A stretch of 64,000 nt of DNA from Streptococcus sp. (lineage in GTDB: Bacteria; Bacillota; Bacilli; Lactobacillales; Streptococcaceae). Made by a program: the position numbers and the translations under genes. This document shows positions 19,555 to 29,762 of this stretch, one piece after another; the stretch's first letter is position 1; every line of letters begins with the position of its first letter. The notes under the pieces were generated by a model. The model worked only from the letters and a program-made list of their open reading frames with translations, made no database searches and was not told where the DNA came from. The DNA is taken from positions 62,001 to 126,000 of the forward strand of contig JAUMZW010000002.1 in NCBI GenBank assembly GCA_030527925.1, given 5' to 3'.

Positions 19555-20817
19555 TTATTCCTTTTCTGGCAAGATTTGATATAAAATAATTCCCAAAATA
19601 GTTGAGAAGGCTACACCGGTAATTTGGAGGCCGTTAATTTGTAACATCAAACCACCAATTCCTGATACTAAAATAACACTAGCAATTAAAAGATTCTTTT
19701 TATTATCAAAATCAACACGATTTTCAACTAAAATTTTAAGTCCACTTGATGCAATAACACCAAATAGAGCAATAGAGATTCCACCTAAAACTGGTGTTGG
19801 AATTGATGATAAAAGTGCTGAAACTTTACCGATACAGCTCATTACGATTGCGATAATTGCCGCTCCGGCAATCACATATACTGAATAAATTTTATTCAAT
19901 GCCATTACACCAATATTTTCACCGTAGGATGTTACTGGTGGTGCTCCAAAGAATCCTGCGATAATCTGTGCTAAACCATCACCCATCAAGGTTTTATCAA
20001 GACCAGGCTCCTTAAAGAAATCACGTCCAGTTAAACTATTTAATACCATAACATGCCCAAAATGTTCTGTCATTGTTACAAAAGCAATTGGTGCCATAGT
20101 TAAAATTGCACTTGGATAAAGTTTAAATGAGTAACTTGCAAATAAGACGTTAAAACTTGGTAATTGAATCCAAGGACTTGAAACAACTTTTGAAAAATCA
20201 ACGATTTGTTCATGAGTAACCGTACCAACTAATAAAGCAAAAACATAACCAAATATAAGACCTAATAAAATCGGAATAACACTAAAAATATTTTTACCAT
20301 AAACGTTAAGTAAAATGACAGATAATAAAGTCACTAAGCCAATAATCAGATAGGTAAAATTGTATTCACCATTTTTAAGCATCACATCATTAACTGCAGT
20401 GACCGCTAAACTAAGCCCAATAACAATAATGATTGGACCCACAACAATTGGAGGCAAGATTTTATCAATCCAATTATTTCCTGAAAATTTAACAATAATT
20501 GCCACAATAAAATAAACAAGTCCACCAGCAATAGCTCCTTGAGCGACTGCACCAATACCATCTGTTTTCATCAAGGTTTGCATTGTAGCAATATAAGCAA
20601 AACTTGACCCCATATAAGCAGGGATTTTATATTTTGTAACAGATAAGTGAGCTAAAGTACCTAATCCACTTGAAAATAATGCAATAGATGGGTCAATTCC
20701 AACCAAGATTGGCACTAATACAGTTGCACCAAACATTGCAAACAAATGCTGGAAAGAAAGCCCTAGTAATAAGCCTGTCTTTGGCTTCTCATTTACATCA
20801 TATCTAATATTATCCAT
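19555..20817 (-). CDS. pyrP: Uracil permease (NCS2 family)
   Basis: A 420-residue transporter with about 12-14 hydrophobic segments. The start GLLLGLSFQHLFAMFGATVLVP and the loop GAPPVTSYGENIGVMALNKI are the NCS2 uracil/xanthine permease hallmarks, with TEHFGH in the substrate region. It imports uracil for salvage and shares the PyrR attenuator, so uptake and synthesis respond together to UMP. Confidence 0.93.
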   Translation of the reverse strand: MDNIRYDVNEKPKTGLLLGLSFQHLFAMFGATVLVPILVGIDPSIALFSSGLGTLAHLSVTKYKIPAYMGSSFAYIATMQTLMKTDGIGAVAQGAIAGGLVYFIVAIIVKFSGNNWIDKILPPIVVGPIIIVIGLSLAVTAVNDVMLKNGEYNFTYLIIGLVTLLSVILLNVYGKNIFSVIPILLGLIFGYVFALLVGTVTHEQIVDFSKVVSSPWIQLPSFNVLFASYSFKLYPSAILTMAPIAFVTMTEHFGHVMVLNSLTGRDFFKEPGLDKTLMGDGLAQIIAGFFGAPPVTSYGENIGVMALNKIYSVYVIAGAAIIAIVMSCIGKVSALLSSIPTPVLGGISIALFGVIASSGLKILVENRVDFDNKKNLLIASVILVSGIGGLMLQINGLQITGVAFSTILGIILYQILPEKE

Positions 20818-20834
20818 TATTTAAAATCACTCCT

Positions 20835-21356
20835 TTAACTAGGGTCTACAATGCTGACGCAATCACGTCCATCACATTCAACAACTTCAACAACAATTTC
20901 TTCAACTGCACTTGTTGGAATATTTTTTCCGACATAATCCGGTCGAATAGGAAGCTCACGATGACCTCTATCCACCAAAACTGCAAGACTAACACGTGAT
21001 GGACGACCAACACTTACTAGGTTATCAATAGCTGCTCGAATGGTACGACCAGTGTAAAGAACATCATCAATTAAAATTACATCTTTATCAGTAACATCTG
21101 ATGGAATTACTGATGTATCTTCTTCTACTTTTACATCATCTCTAAATGGCTTTATATCCAACTCTGCAACAGGTACATCCACACCTTCAAGTTGTTTTAA
21201 ACGTTCTTGAATGCGTTTTGCTATAAAAACACCTCTTGTCTTAATACCAGCTAAAACAATATTTTCAACTGTTTTATTTCGCTCAATAATCTCATAAGTT
21301 ATACGAGTTATAGCACGTTTCATTGTAATATCATCTAAAATTTCTTTAGTTTTCAT
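20835..21356 (-). CDS. pyrR: Bifunctional pyr-operon attenuator protein / uracil phosphoribosyltransferase
   Basis: A 173-residue protein that, with bound UMP or UTP, binds pyr leader RNA and favours termination; it also has uracil phosphoribosyltransferase activity. The PRPP loop [19 protein letters not shown] is near residues 95-113. An open frame extends 25 codons upstream of the chosen start, but that stretch is the attenuator RNA itself. ATG 21356 is preceded by GAGAGGAT and gives the family N-terminus MKTKEILDD. It is first gene of the operon and controls its own leader. Confidence 0.95.
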   Translation of the reverse strand: MKTKEILDDITMKRAITRITYEIIERNKTVENIVLAGIKTRGVFIAKRIQERLKQLEGVDVPVAELDIKPFRDDVKVEEDTSVIPSDVTDKDVILIDDVLYTGRTIRAAIDNLVSVGRPSRVSLAVLVDRGHRELPIRPDYVGKNIPTSAVEEIVVEVVECDGRDCVSIVDPS

Positions 21357-21369
21357 AATAATCCTCTCT

Positions 21370-21475
21370 ACAATAAAAAATCTCCTTGTTACACAAGGAG
21401 AACCTACTAATTTTTGTGCACAAAAAGGCACAGCTAACTTTGTCTCTCCTTGCCTGCCTCACGGGACAGTTTTAA
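21370..21475 (-). promoter_or_regulatory. PyrR-binding attenuator leader
   Basis: On the minus strand, an anti-antiterminator region carries the PyrR consensus, read as CTGTCCCGTGAGGCAGGCAA (about 21450-21469). A terminator follows: CTCCTTGT (21382-21389) with ACAAGGAG (21393-21400) and a T-run (21375-21380). The AAGGAGAG segment next to the PyrR site matches part of the terminator, allowing the alternative fold. High UMP should therefore switch off pyrR-pyrP-pyrB-carA-carB. Confidence 0.88.
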
Positions 21476-21494
21476 AGGATTTTTCATTTTTAAA

Positions 21495-21523
21495 AGTATA
21501 CCAAATTAATTACTTTTTAGCAA
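21495..21523 (-). promoter_or_regulatory. Promoter of the pyr operon
   Basis: On the minus strand TTGCTA (21523-21518), 17-nt spacer, TATACT (21500-21495). Transcription would begin near 21488, just ahead of the PyrR-binding leader. Confidence 0.8.
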
Positions 21524-21533
21524 GATAGACTGC

Positions 21534-22433
21534 TTATTTATTACTTGATATTCTCAATTTGTCTAATGTTTCAGAAAAAATTTGTGGAAGATCTGATGTA
21601 AATGTTAATAAGTCACCAGTTTTAGGATGAGTAAATCCTAAAGTTTTTGCATGTAAAAACTGACCTTTCCCCTTCAAAGTTTTTCTTGGACCATATAGAT
21701 TATCCCCAGCAATCGGATGACCAATATAAGCCATATGAACACGGATTTGATGTGTTCTTCCAGTCTCTAGGGTCAATTCTACCAATGTGTAATCTCCAAA
21801 ACGCTCTAAAACTTGAAAACGTGTTAAAGCATCTTTTCCTTTTGCAGTTACCGCCTGTTTCTTTCTATCTTTTTCACTTCTGCCAATCGGAGCTTCTATA
21901 ACTCCTCTATCATTAGGTAAATTACCATGAACAATAGCCCAATACTGTCTTAAAGATTTCTGATTTTTTAATTCTTCAGCTAAAGACTGATGTGCTTTAT
22001 CATTTTTGGCGATCATTAATAAACCTGAAGTATCTTTATCAATCCTATGGACAATACCTGGACGAATAACCCCATTTATAGATGACAGATCTTTCACATG
22101 ATAAAGTAAAGCATTAACCAATGTTCCATTTGGATGACCTGCAGAAGGGTGTACAACCATTCCTTGAGCTTTGTTGACAATAGCAACATCATCATCCTCA
22201 TAAATAATTTCAATAGCTAGGTTTTCAGGGAGAAATTCCAAAAATTCTTCATTTGGAATTTCATATGATATAACATCTCCCTCCTGGACACTGTATTTAG
22301 CTTTTTTAACTTGACCATTAACAAGAATCTTTCCTAATTTAATCAGATCATTAGCTTGACTCCTTGATAATTCGGTACTGTCAGAGACAGCTTTGTCAAG
22401 ACGATTTCCAGATTCTTTAATTACTATTTCCAT
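21534..22433 (-). CDS. rluD: 23S rRNA pseudouridine synthase, RluD family
   Basis: A 299-residue enzyme converting specific uridines of large-subunit rRNA to pseudouridine. An N-terminal S4 domain (about 12-75) with [18 protein letters not shown] precedes the catalytic domain, whose [15 protein letters not shown] carries the catalytic Asp (about 130-144). The frame is open 14 codons further upstream, but ATG 22433 has GAAAGAAG before it and starts MEIVIKES, so it is preferred. It overlaps lspA by 17 nt, a common Firmicute pairing. Confidence 0.92.
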   Translation of the reverse strand: MEIVIKESGNRLDKAVSDSTELSRSQANDLIKLGKILVNGQVKKAKYSVQEGDVISYEIPNEEFLEFLPENLAIEIIYEDDDVAIVNKAQGMVVHPSAGHPNGTLVNALLYHVKDLSSINGVIRPGIVHRIDKDTSGLLMIAKNDKAHQSLAEELKNQKSLRQYWAIVHGNLPNDRGVIEAPIGRSEKDRKKQAVTAKGKDALTRFQVLERFGDYTLVELTLETGRTHQIRVHMAYIGHPIAGDNLYGPRKTLKGKGQFLHAKTLGFTHPKTGDLLTFTSDLPQIFSETLDKLRISSNK

Positions 22434-22881
22434 ACTTTTCTTCTTTCCAAAACATAATAAATAACAAGATAACACCTATTGTCAAAAAAGAATCTGCAAG
22501 ATTAAAAATCGCAAAATTCATAAAATCTAAATCAATCATATCAATTACATAACCAATTCTTATACGATCAATAAAGTTGCCCAAACCGCCTGAAATAATC
22601 AAAATTAGACTCATATCTAATAAAAAATTTGTAGATTTTTGCTTCATGAGATAATAACTTGCTGAACCGACAATTACAATTGTAATTACTGTGAACAATA
22701 TAGTTTGATTCTGTAATATTGAAAAAGCAGCACCATAGTTTCTCAGATATGTAAAGCTAAATACACCATTTAAAACAGACTTAGTCTCTCCTAATTGAAA
22801 ATTTTTTACAATAAATAACTTTAGTATTTGATCCAAACAAATTAAACTACATGTTACTAAAATTAATAAATATTTCCTCAT
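22417..22881 (-). CDS. lspA: Lipoprotein signal peptidase (signal peptidase II)
   Basis: A 154-residue aspartic protease of the cytoplasmic membrane that removes signal peptides from diacylated prolipoproteins. Four hydrophobic segments are visible. The two active-site Asp lie in [10 protein letters not shown] (about 107-116) and [11 protein letters not shown] (about 130-140). Its start codon overlaps the cpsY stop by 4 nt, and its end overlaps rluD, so the three genes are one transcript. Confidence 0.95.
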   Translation of the reverse strand: MRKYLLILVTCSLICLDQILKLFIVKNFQLGETKSVLNGVFSFTYLRNYGAAFSILQNQTILFTVITIVIVGSASYYLMKQKSTNFLLDMSLILIISGGLGNFIDRIRIGYVIDMIDLDFMNFAIFNLADSFLTIGVILLFIMFWKEEKYGNSN

Positions 22882-23795
22882 TTTAACTCCTTTGGATTAT
22901 AACGCTTGAAATAATCTTTCATTAACTCTATAAATTTCAAAGCACATGATGATAAATGTTCATTTGAACGCTTAACGTAAACTAACTTATTATCTAAATC
23001 ATCTTCTAAAGGAATAGTCACAATACCATTAAAACTCATGCTATCCAAAAGTCCTGAACCTGTAGAAAAAGCCAGCGTTCTCTCTAAAATACCATTTAAA
23101 GTAGCTCTATCCATTACATTAAATACCATTGGACTATCAGTAGTATCCATCAAATTTTCAGAATAATAAAGGTATTCATCTTTTTCCTGTGAAAAACGAA
23201 CTAAAGGTAAACCCTTTAATTCATGAGGAAATATAGTTTTATTTTGTGCGAGTGGATGGACTTTTGAAAGGTATATATGGGTTTTAAAAGGCAAAAGATC
23301 AACCATTTCTAACCCTAAACTTTCCATACGTTTAGATAATCCTTTATAATTGCGATTATTAATATAAATAATACCAATTTGACTTTCTCCCTGTGCTACA
23401 TGATCCAAAATTTGAATTGTAGTTGCCTCTAATACACTGATATCCGTGTAGTCTGGATATTCTCTAGAAAATTCTACAAGTAAGGGAACCAAAAAATCAT
23501 AATGCTGACTAGCAATTGAAAAGTCACTTCTATTGTCATCAGGTTTTGAGAAGTATTTTTCAAAACTATCAAAATCTTTAACCATTTCTAATGCTTTTTC
23601 ATAAAAAATCATACCTTGTCTAGTCAAGACTGTACCCGTTGTTGTTCTTGAAAAAATCTGAAATCCTAATTCTTCTTCCAAATCCTTAATCGCGACAGAT
23701 AAACTCGGTTGACTAAGAAACAATTTCACTGCTGCTTCTCTAATCGTTCCATTATTTGCAACCGCTACAACATAGCGGAGTTGTTGTATATTCAT
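22878..23795 (-). CDS. cpsY: LysR-family regulator of the CpsY/MtaR group
   Basis: A 305-residue LysR-type regulator. The winged helix (about 1-60) has [20 protein letters not shown] and [17 protein letters not shown]. The remainder is the periplasmic-binding-like effector domain. Streptococcal CpsY/MtaR proteins upstream of lspA control methionine uptake or metabolism and survival in blood or phagocytes; I infer the same group from synteny and sequence. TTG at 23807 is in frame, but ATG 23795 is chosen because GGAG lies 6 nt before it. Confidence 0.82.
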   Translation of the reverse strand: MNIQQLRYVVAVANNGTIREAAVKLFLSQPSLSVAIKDLEEELGFQIFSRTTTGTVLTRQGMIFYEKALEMVKDFDSFEKYFSKPDDNRSDFSIASQHYDFLVPLLVEFSREYPDYTDISVLEATTIQILDHVAQGESQIGIIYINNRNYKGLSKRMESLGLEMVDLLPFKTHIYLSKVHPLAQNKTIFPHELKGLPLVRFSQEKDEYLYYSENLMDTTDSPMVFNVMDRATLNGILERTLAFSTGSGLLDSMSFNGIVTIPLEDDLDNKLVYVKRSNEHLSSCALKFIELMKDYFKRYNPKELK

Positions 23796-23878
23796 CTTGT
23801 TCTCCAATAGTTCAAATTACTACTATTATAACAAAAAGTAAAGACATTGTATTACCTAAAAAATCATAGTCCATAAAC

Positions 23879-23911
23879 AAAAAAGCATCTACATTCTGTA
23901 GAAGCTTTTTT
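23879..23911 (-). terminator. Terminator of the rplU-prp-rpmA operon
   Basis: AAAAAAGC-A-TCTAC pairs with GTAGA-A-GCTTTTTT with a small internal mismatch, a few bases after the rpmA stop. Confidence 0.85.
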
Positions 23912-23916
23912 GTTTA

Positions 23917-24210
23917 TTATTTAGCGATTGGATAAACAGAAACTTGTTTCTTATCGCGACCTTTACGTTCAAAACGAACTACACCTTCAACTTTAGCATA
24001 AAGTGTATCATCTCCACCACGACCTACATTAGCTCCTGGATAGATATGTGTTCCACGTTGACGGTAAAGAATTGAACCACCTGATACAGTTTGACCATCG
24101 GCAGCTTTAGCACCTAAACGTTTAGCTTGTGAATCACGTCCATTTGATGTAGAACCTCCACCTTTTTTGTGGGCGAAGTATTGTAAGTTTTCAAGATTAA
24201 GTCTAATCAT
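23917..24210 (-). CDS. rpmA: 50S ribosomal protein L27, with cleavable N-terminal extension
   Basis: A 97-residue precursor. L27 reaches the peptidyl-transferase centre through its N-terminal tail, so the Firmicute extension must be removed. Here the extension ends NLENLQYFA directly before [13 protein letters not shown], exactly the Prp cleavage context. The open frame continues 8 codons upstream, but ATG 24210 has CGGAGG 8 nt before it. The start overlaps the end of prp by 8 nt. Confidence 0.95.
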   Translation of the reverse strand: MIRLNLENLQYFAHKKGGGSTSNGRDSQAKRLGAKAADGQTVSGGSILYRQRGTHIYPGANVGRGGDDTLYAKVEGVVRFERKGRDKKQVSVYPIAK

Positions 24211-24565
24211 TATTATTTCCTCCGTTGAATACATTTGTTATAACAGGTTTTGCAACATATTGTGATGCATTTTCAGATAAATTTTCTAATCCAATAACTA
24301 AAGATGAAAATAAAATTTCCCAAACCTGATATTGATTTTTACTTGTAAAATCTGGTCTTTCTACTACGAGAAAACCACCCTCGTCTACGATTTGTAAAAT
24401 CGGTTCGATACTTGTCAGCTCTGCTATAGAATTAACAAAATTAAAAGCTAATACAGAGACAGACGCACACATAACATCAAAGCCATATTCACCACTAGCT
24501 GCATGTCCAGATAACTCAATTGTTTGATACCCCTTAGCATCTACTGTAATGTTTGCTTGAATCAT
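24203..24565 (-). CDS. prp: Ribosomal-processing cysteine protease Prp
   Basis: A 120-residue protease that trims the N-terminal extension of L27. The catalytic pair is visible: His in [13 protein letters not shown] (about residue 21) and Cys in [10 protein letters not shown] (about residue 33). Length and motif spacing are typical. It lies between rplU (15-nt gap) and rpmA, the usual operon in Firmicutes with extended L27. Confidence 0.93.
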   Translation of the reverse strand: MIQANITVDAKGYQTIELSGHAASGEYGFDVMCASVSVLAFNFVNSIAELTSIEPILQIVDEGGFLVVERPDFTSKNQYQVWEILFSSLVIGLENLSENASQYVAKPVITNVFNGGNNND

Positions 24566-24580
24566 GTGCTATAACCTAAA

Positions 24581-24895
24581 TTAAGCGTTGATAGCGTTGA
24601 TAACAACTTTTGTATAAGGTTGACGATGACCTTGTTTACGGTGGCTACCTTTTTTAGGTTTATATTTGAAAGTAACAACTTTCTTTTGTTTTCCTTGTTT
24701 TTCAACAGTTCCAACTACAGTTGCTCCTGATACTAAAGGAGTACCAACAACAGTTTTTTCTCCACCTACAAGAACAACTTCCTCAAAAGTTACTTCTGCT
24801 CCTGCTTCAACATCAAGTTTTTCAACGTAGATAGCTTGACCTACTTCAACTTTAACTTGTTTTCCACCAGTTTTAATGATTGCATATGTGCTCAT
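24581..24895 (-). CDS. rplU: 50S ribosomal protein L21
   Basis: A 104-residue protein with the L21 pattern: [16 protein letters not shown] at the start and a basic tail with [17 protein letters not shown]. It binds 23S rRNA. It is the first gene of the rplU-prp-rpmA operon, with AGGAGGTG before the ATG, behind a structured leader. Confidence 0.97.
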   Translation of the reverse strand: MSTYAIIKTGGKQVKVEVGQAIYVEKLDVEAGAEVTFEEVVLVGGEKTVVGTPLVSGATVVGTVEKQGKQKKVVTFKYKPKKGSHRKQGHRQPYTKVVINAINA

Positions 24896-24899
24896 TATG

Positions 24900-25020
24900 C
24901 ACCTCCTATAAATTTTTTTCTAGAGGTTTCCCTCTGTGAAGACTCGCCTTTTATTGTGAGAATAAATCTGCTTTAATTACAATTTCGGAGCGGTTGCACA
25001 GGCTGTGCATATAGTCAACA
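24900..25020 (-). promoter_or_regulatory. Probable L21 leader (autoregulatory 5' UTR)
   Basis: The 120-nt untranslated leader holds an inverted repeat in TGCACAGCCTGTGCA (about 25001-25015), then ACCGCTCCGAAATTG, and further pairing elements such as AGAGGGAAACCTCT near 24922-24937. This matches the position and general look of the Firmicute L21 leader, thought to bind L21 for feedback. I identify it by context and short motifs only; a covariance-model search would decide. Confidence 0.65.
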
Positions 25021-25093
25021 TTTATATTTTATCACTTTTTATATACTCTTGCAATAAAAAACTTCTTAGACTTCATTGGATTAATCAATTTTC

Positions 25094-26287
25094 TTACTTC
25101 CATTTCAAATTAACCAAATCCTTAACTTGACTATAAGCCTCATCAACACGCTCTTTCATCTTATCATCTAGTAAATGACGGTATTTTCCACCTTTAATAA
25201 CATCTTCCATAACAAATACTCGATAATCGTATGTTCCATAACCTTCTGTTGCATATTTACCAGATTCTGGAGCCCAGACAATTGTTGGATGTGCTTTGAC
25301 TGTTTTGACAATTGTTTTTTGTCCTTTCTTTTCAAATTCTACATCCATTAATAAGCCTCTCTCAGTCCAAATATCATCTACTGTTTCTAAGCGTTGATTC
25401 GAAATAAAGTTCCCCATAGAATAGATGATAAACTTTTTATTTCCATCTTTCGTCAATGTTTCTGAAGGCTCAATGACATGTGGGTGCCCACCAAAAATAA
25501 CATCTGCACCCCAATCTATCATTTTATGATACAGTTTAACTTGTTCATTTGTCGGTTTTAGATGATATTCTTCACCCATTTGGGGCATAACAATCGTTAC
25601 ATCAGCTTGTTTTTCAGCTTGCTTTATATCAGCCTTTATCTTATTTTCATCAAGGTCAGACATGTGCTTTTCATATTCAGATTTAGTAAGGTTTGCCTCC
25701 ATACCGTTATATCCATACGAATAACCTAAAATTGCTATTTTTATTCCATTAACCTTTTTAATTAAAATCGGCTCTTTATCTCTATTCTTAGTGTAAACAC
25801 CTATCGTATCAATCCCCAGAGAATTAAAAACATCTACTGTATTAATAGCCCCTGATAAATATGAATCTAAAATATGGTTATGCGCAATATCCGCAACATC
25901 ATAACCTGTATTTTTCATTGTGGTTGCAATACTACTTGGTGCGTTAAACAATGGGTAACCTGCTAGAGGAACTTCCTTACTAATGGTTCCCTCATAATCT
26001 CCAATTGCTAAATCAGCTTTCGAAATCCAAGACTTTACATATTTAAAGTACGGGTCAAAATCATAGGTACCGTCATCTTTTCGAGCGCTCATATATAAAA
26101 TATCATGAATGAGTATATCACCATTTGCAACCACATGTGCTGTCTTAACTGATGATGAATCATTAGTTATAGCCTGTCTACTTTTTAGGCCACCACCTGA
26201 AAAATCATACCACAAGCCTAGGATTAAACATGTAATAATAAGCAATACACAGGCAATCAGTGTTTTCCCAAATCCTATTTTTTTCAT
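25094..26287 (-). CDS. CapA-family (poly-gamma-glutamate synthesis type) metallophosphatase-like protein
   Basis: A 397-residue protein with an N-terminal signal anchor (about residues 9-28) and an extracellular domain of the PGA_cap family. Markers are ANGDILIHD (about 53-61), IGDYEGTIS, DIAHNHILD, MPQMGEEYHL, and GADVIFGGHPHVIEPSE with GNFISNQR, which form the metallophosphoesterase-like metal site. CapA proteins take part in polyglutamate capsule export in Bacillus. Streptococci lack capBC in this region, so the real role is unknown. It appears monocistronic. Confidence 0.8.
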   Translation of the reverse strand: MKKIGFGKTLIACVLLIITCLILGLWYDFSGGGLKSRQAITNDSSSVKTAHVVANGDILIHDILYMSARKDDGTYDFDPYFKYVKSWISKADLAIGDYEGTISKEVPLAGYPLFNAPSSIATTMKNTGYDVADIAHNHILDSYLSGAINTVDVFNSLGIDTIGVYTKNRDKEPILIKKVNGIKIAILGYSYGYNGMEANLTKSEYEKHMSDLDENKIKADIKQAEKQADVTIVMPQMGEEYHLKPTNEQVKLYHKMIDWGADVIFGGHPHVIEPSETLTKDGNKKFIIYSMGNFISNQRLETVDDIWTERGLLMDVEFEKKGQKTIVKTVKAHPTIVWAPESGKYATEGYGTYDYRVFVMEDVIKGGKYRHLLDDKMKERVDEAYSQVKDLVNLKWK

Positions 26288-26432
26288 CGTACACCTCCGT
26301 TACAATTATTATATCATTTATCTTAACATCTTTTAACAACAATCTATATAAATAATGATGGGTTTGATATAATGAAACAATTTACTGAAAGGAAATATTA
26401 TTACTATTATTACTCTTGTTTTTCAAAAATTA

Positions 26433-27324
26433 ATGGTGCTATTTTTACTGATGGCAATTGGGTGCGTCTTAATGAGATTAGAAATATTTACAAAAGATGT
26501 TACTTATCATCTCTCAAAACTACTTACCATGCTCGTTGCACCAAGTCTATTTATTTCTTCGTTCATATCTCGTACTTTTAATCTAAAATCTCTTATAGAA
26601 CTGGGAATAATTATTCTATTTTCTTTTTTTATTATCTTGATTCGCATACTCCTAGTCCACTTACTTTTACCTAAACATAGAACAACGGATAAATATGCTA
26701 CCATTTTTGCTAATGTTGTATTTATGGGAATTCCACTGGCACTTGCTGTTGAAGGACAAGATGCTGTTTTTTATATTTCTGGTTTCGTCGTTGCTAATCA
26801 AATTAGCCAATGGACCTATGGTATCTATCTGATTTCAAACGATACATCTAAAATAAATCTTAGGTCAGCCATTCTAAATCCCGTAGCAATTGCCACTTTT
26901 ATCGGGTTACTTCTATTTATACTACCAATCCAAATACCTTATGTTTTAAAAGATACTGTAAATATTTTTGCACAATTAAATACTCCTTTGGCTACACTTG
27001 TTCTAGGAAGTTAGTTTTACAAAATAAAAATCAAAGAAGTTTTTTACTACAAACCCGCCTACTACACTAGTATTTTACGAATGATAGTGACTAGTTTGTT
27101 TAGTTTATTACTTATCTGGATATTACCTACATCTAACCTAGCGATTAAACTTTCTCTTAGCATTGCAAGTATCAGTCCTTCAGCTCTCAATACAGCTTTA
27201 TTAAGCCAAGTCTTTGGTTGGTGGCGACTACAAATACGGGTCATGTTTGGTTCTTCTAACAACTATTTTATCATTGATCACGATTCCTTTACTAATGACT
27301 CTAGCCCAATTCTTATATCTTTAA
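26433..27324 (+). pseudogene. AEC-family (auxin efflux carrier/malate permease type) transporter, disrupted
   Basis: Conceptual translation gives a roughly 310-residue AEC transporter with about ten membrane segments. Two lesions are visible. An in-frame TAG at 27012-27014 follows ATLVLGS, and the same frame continues FYKIKIKEVFYY. At 27214-27221 a tandem TTGG-TTGG shifts the frame. Removing one copy restores GGDYKYGSCLVLLTT and runs to TAA 27324. The N-terminus is also odd: homologous-looking sequence IITIITLVFQKL precedes the first ATG and follows an AAAGGAA Shine-Dalgarno but begins with ATT. It would have been a small organic-anion exporter or importer; now almost surely inactive. Confidence 0.85.
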
Positions 27325-27370
27325 AAATAACACCCCGTCTAGGACTTAAAAAAGATGAGGTGTTATTTTT
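27323..27370. terminator. Bidirectional terminator between the AEC pseudogene and thiI
   Basis: AAAAATAACACC (27323-27334) pairs with GGTGTTATTTTT (27359-27370), with additional partial pairing toward the loop. It serves the convergent iscS-thiI transcript and the AEC remnant. Confidence 0.8.
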
Positions 27371-27397
27371 AATATGACTAATTGGTAATATAACTCT

Positions 27398-28612
27398 TTA
27401 CAAAATTGAATCTAACATATCATCAATGGCATCATTTTCTTGAGAAGGTGTTATCGTTGTAATGATTATATTTTCAACAGCGCGATTAACCAATCCTTCA
27501 ACGTCTAAACGTTGTTCATATTGCTCAACATTTTTAATTTTAGGATTTGTTTTTGGTCTATCTGGAGCGAAAATTGTACAACAATCTTCAAAGGGTTGTA
27601 TTGAAATGTCGAAAGTATCTATTTTTTGAGCAATATCTATTATCTCTAGTTTATCCATTGTAACCACTGGTCTTATAACTGGTGTTGTGGTTACAGCATT
27701 AATTGCAGTCATAGACTCCAAAGTTTGACTAGCTACCTGTCCGAGACTCTCTCCATTAATTATAACAAGGCCATTTCTTTGTTCACGAATACGATCTGTA
27801 ATTCGCATCATAAATCGTCTTGTTAAAGTCATAAGATAAGCTTCTGGAGTCCTAGCTTTAATTTCTTCTTGAATTTCAGTGAAAGGTACTTCAATAAACT
27901 GGATATTTCCACCAAACTTTGTCAATTTACGAGTCAGTTCTTGAGCCTTTTTTAAAGCTCCTGGACTTGTGTAAGGAGGACTAGCAAAATGTACCGCTTC
28001 AATGTTAACACCACGTTTTAAAGCTAGATAGCCTGCAACAGGAGAATCTATCCCCCCCGATAGCATCAACATTCCCTTACCAGATGTACCAACAGGTAAA
28101 CCACCTGCTCCTTTAATTTCCTCATAAGATAAATAAGCAGCTTCATCTCTAATTTCTACTTTTAAAGTAACATCTGGCGACTTCATTTTGGCTTTGATAT
28201 GAGGCAATACTTCAAAAACTGCATCTCCCAAAGTATGATTTAACTCTCGACTATCCAATTCGAAATGATGATCACTTCTCTTACTAGCAATTTTGAACGT
28301 TAAACCTTCCTCATAAATTTCAGTCATAAGTTCTTGAACAGAAGACTTCAATACCTCAATATTTTTTTCAATCTTAAAAACAGGTGAGAACGCTTGTATC
28401 CCAAAAATAACTTTTAAGTCTTCTGCAACCATGGCATAATCATTTCCTTTAAGGTATATATGAGCTCTATCTCTATCTGCGGTTACCACAATGCCAGGAT
28501 AAACACTTAAAACATTTTCAATATTACGTTTTAAGCGATTAATAAAACGCATTCTATTTTTCCCCTTTGTTGATAACTCACCATATCGAACCATAATTTC
28601 TGAATACTGCAT
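27398..28612 (-). CDS. thiI: tRNA 4-thiouridine synthetase ThiI (also thiamin thiazole sulfur transfer)
   Basis: A 404-residue enzyme that adenylates U8 of tRNA and accepts sulfur to make 4-thiouridine. An N-terminal ferredoxin-like and THUMP region (about 1-165) precedes the PP-loop ATP pyrophosphatase motif [14 protein letters not shown] (about 182-195). The length is that of the short form without a C-terminal rhodanese domain, so sulfur must arrive from elsewhere. Its partner cysteine desulfurase is encoded 1 nt upstream, consistent with direct transfer. Ends near the bidirectional terminator. Confidence 0.93.
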   Translation of the reverse strand: MQYSEIMVRYGELSTKGKNRMRFINRLKRNIENVLSVYPGIVVTADRDRAHIYLKGNDYAMVAEDLKVIFGIQAFSPVFKIEKNIEVLKSSVQELMTEIYEEGLTFKIASKRSDHHFELDSRELNHTLGDAVFEVLPHIKAKMKSPDVTLKVEIRDEAAYLSYEEIKGAGGLPVGTSGKGMLMLSGGIDSPVAGYLALKRGVNIEAVHFASPPYTSPGALKKAQELTRKLTKFGGNIQFIEVPFTEIQEEIKARTPEAYLMTLTRRFMMRITDRIREQRNGLVIINGESLGQVASQTLESMTAINAVTTTPVIRPVVTMDKLEIIDIAQKIDTFDISIQPFEDCCTIFAPDRPKTNPKIKNVEQYEQRLDVEGLVNRAVENIIITTITPSQENDAIDDMLDSIL

Positions 28613-28613
28613 C

Positions 28614-29762
28614 TTAACCTCTTACTTTTTTTGTTTTTTGATAAATTTGTTTAAAAATGGTTAAAAATTGTTCGACTTCAACCATTGTATTACTACTATC
28701 TAGACTGACTCTAACAGCCGTTTGGGCCAATTTGCTAGGTACTCCCATTGAAAGCAAGGTGCCTGCAGGTTTTCCTGCTTTTGATGAACATGCACTAGTA
28801 GTAGAAATGTATATCTCATGTTCTTCAAAAGCATGAACCAATACCTCCCCACGAATTCCTTTAATGCCAAATGTCAGAATATTGGGAAGGTAGTCCTCAG
28901 CTTCACCTGAAAACAAAATAACATCCTCATAATCTTCTAAGGCAGTTAATAAAACATGTTTGCACTTCACAATCATCTGCTCACAATTTACTTGCTTATC
29001 TATTGCAAGTCTTAATGCTTTTGCAGTTGCTGCAATTCCAGCAACATTTTCTGTTGTTGAGCGTAAGTCTGATTCTTGTCCCCCTCCAGTCAGTAGTGGA
29101 GTAATTCTCTTACCCAATTTTTTATAAAGAAAACCCACTCCTCTAACCCCATGAAACTTATGACCAGAAAAGCTTGCAAAATCCACACGTTCTGTCAAAA
29201 AATCAGAGCTAGGAATTTTTGTAATTGCTTGAACTGCATCTACATGAAAAGTGATAGTAGGATAATCCTCTAAAATTGTTGATAATTTTCGAATAGGTTG
29301 AATAGACCCAATTTCATTATTTACAGCCATAATCGAAACCAATATTGTTTCTGGTCTTATTAATGATTTAAACACTTCTACATCTACAAAACCTTTAGTG
29401 TTAACCGGAGCAAAATCCACTTCAAATCCAAAATCTTCTAACCATTTTGCAGATTCTTTAACAGCAGGATGTTCAATACTTGATACAATTATATGATTCC
29501 CATACGATTTCTTTTCAAACGCAATTCCTTTTATAGCCCAATTATCACTTTCTGTACCACCAGAAGTAAAAAGGATTTCACTAGAACTAACGTCTAACAA
29601 ATCGGCAATTTGTTTTCTACTAGCCTCTAAAATACGACTTGAACTTGTCCCAAGATTATGCAAACTTGAAGGATTTCCTATAATTTTATTAGAAACCTCA
29701 TGGTAAGTTTGAAGCACTTCAGGATAGGGAGCTGTTGTCGCACTATTATCAAAATAAATCAT
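28614..29762 (-). CDS. Cysteine desulfurase (NifS/IscS type)
   Basis: A 382-residue PLP enzyme that takes sulfur from cysteine as a protein persulfide. The cofactor Lys is in [13 protein letters not shown] (about 200), and the catalytic Cys in [13 protein letters not shown] (about 325). The open frame begins 7 codons earlier, but ATG 29762 is preceded by AAGGACGG and begins [10 protein letters not shown], the normal N-terminus. It pairs with thiI, like Bacillus NifZ-ThiI, so its main job is likely tRNA thiolation. Confidence 0.9.
   Translation of the reverse strand: MIYFDNSATTAPYPEVLQTYHEVSNKIIGNPSSLHNLGTSSSRILEASRKQIADLLDVSSSEILFTSGGTESDNWAIKGIAFEKKSYGNHIIVSSIEHPAVKESAKWLEDFGFEVDFAPVNTKGFVDVEVFKSLIRPETILVSIMAVNNEIGSIQPIRKLSTILEDYPTITFHVDAVQAITKIPSSDFLTERVDFASFSGHKFHGVRGVGFLYKKLGKRITPLLTGGGQESDLRSTTENVAGIAATAKALRLAIDKQVNCEQMIVKCKHVLLTALEDYEDVILFSGEAEDYLPNILTFGIKGIRGEVLVHAFEEHEIYISTTSACSSKAGKPAGTLLSMGVPSKLAQTAVRVSLDSSNTMVEVEQFLTIFKQIYQKTKKVRG

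Noticed and set aside
25094..26287. CapA-like gene as evidence of a polyglutamate capsule
   Set aside because: No capB or capC partners are present nearby; the family is widespread without capsule synthesis.
26372..26581. Plus-strand 69-codon ORF before the AEC pseudogene
   Set aside because: It overlaps the AEC coding region in another frame and its composition (Tyr/Cys-rich) looks like a shadow.
27081..27377. Separate 98-codon ORF after the AEC fragment
   Set aside because: Its first part is in the same frame as the upstream AEC piece and its end is the frameshifted version; it belongs to the pseudogene.
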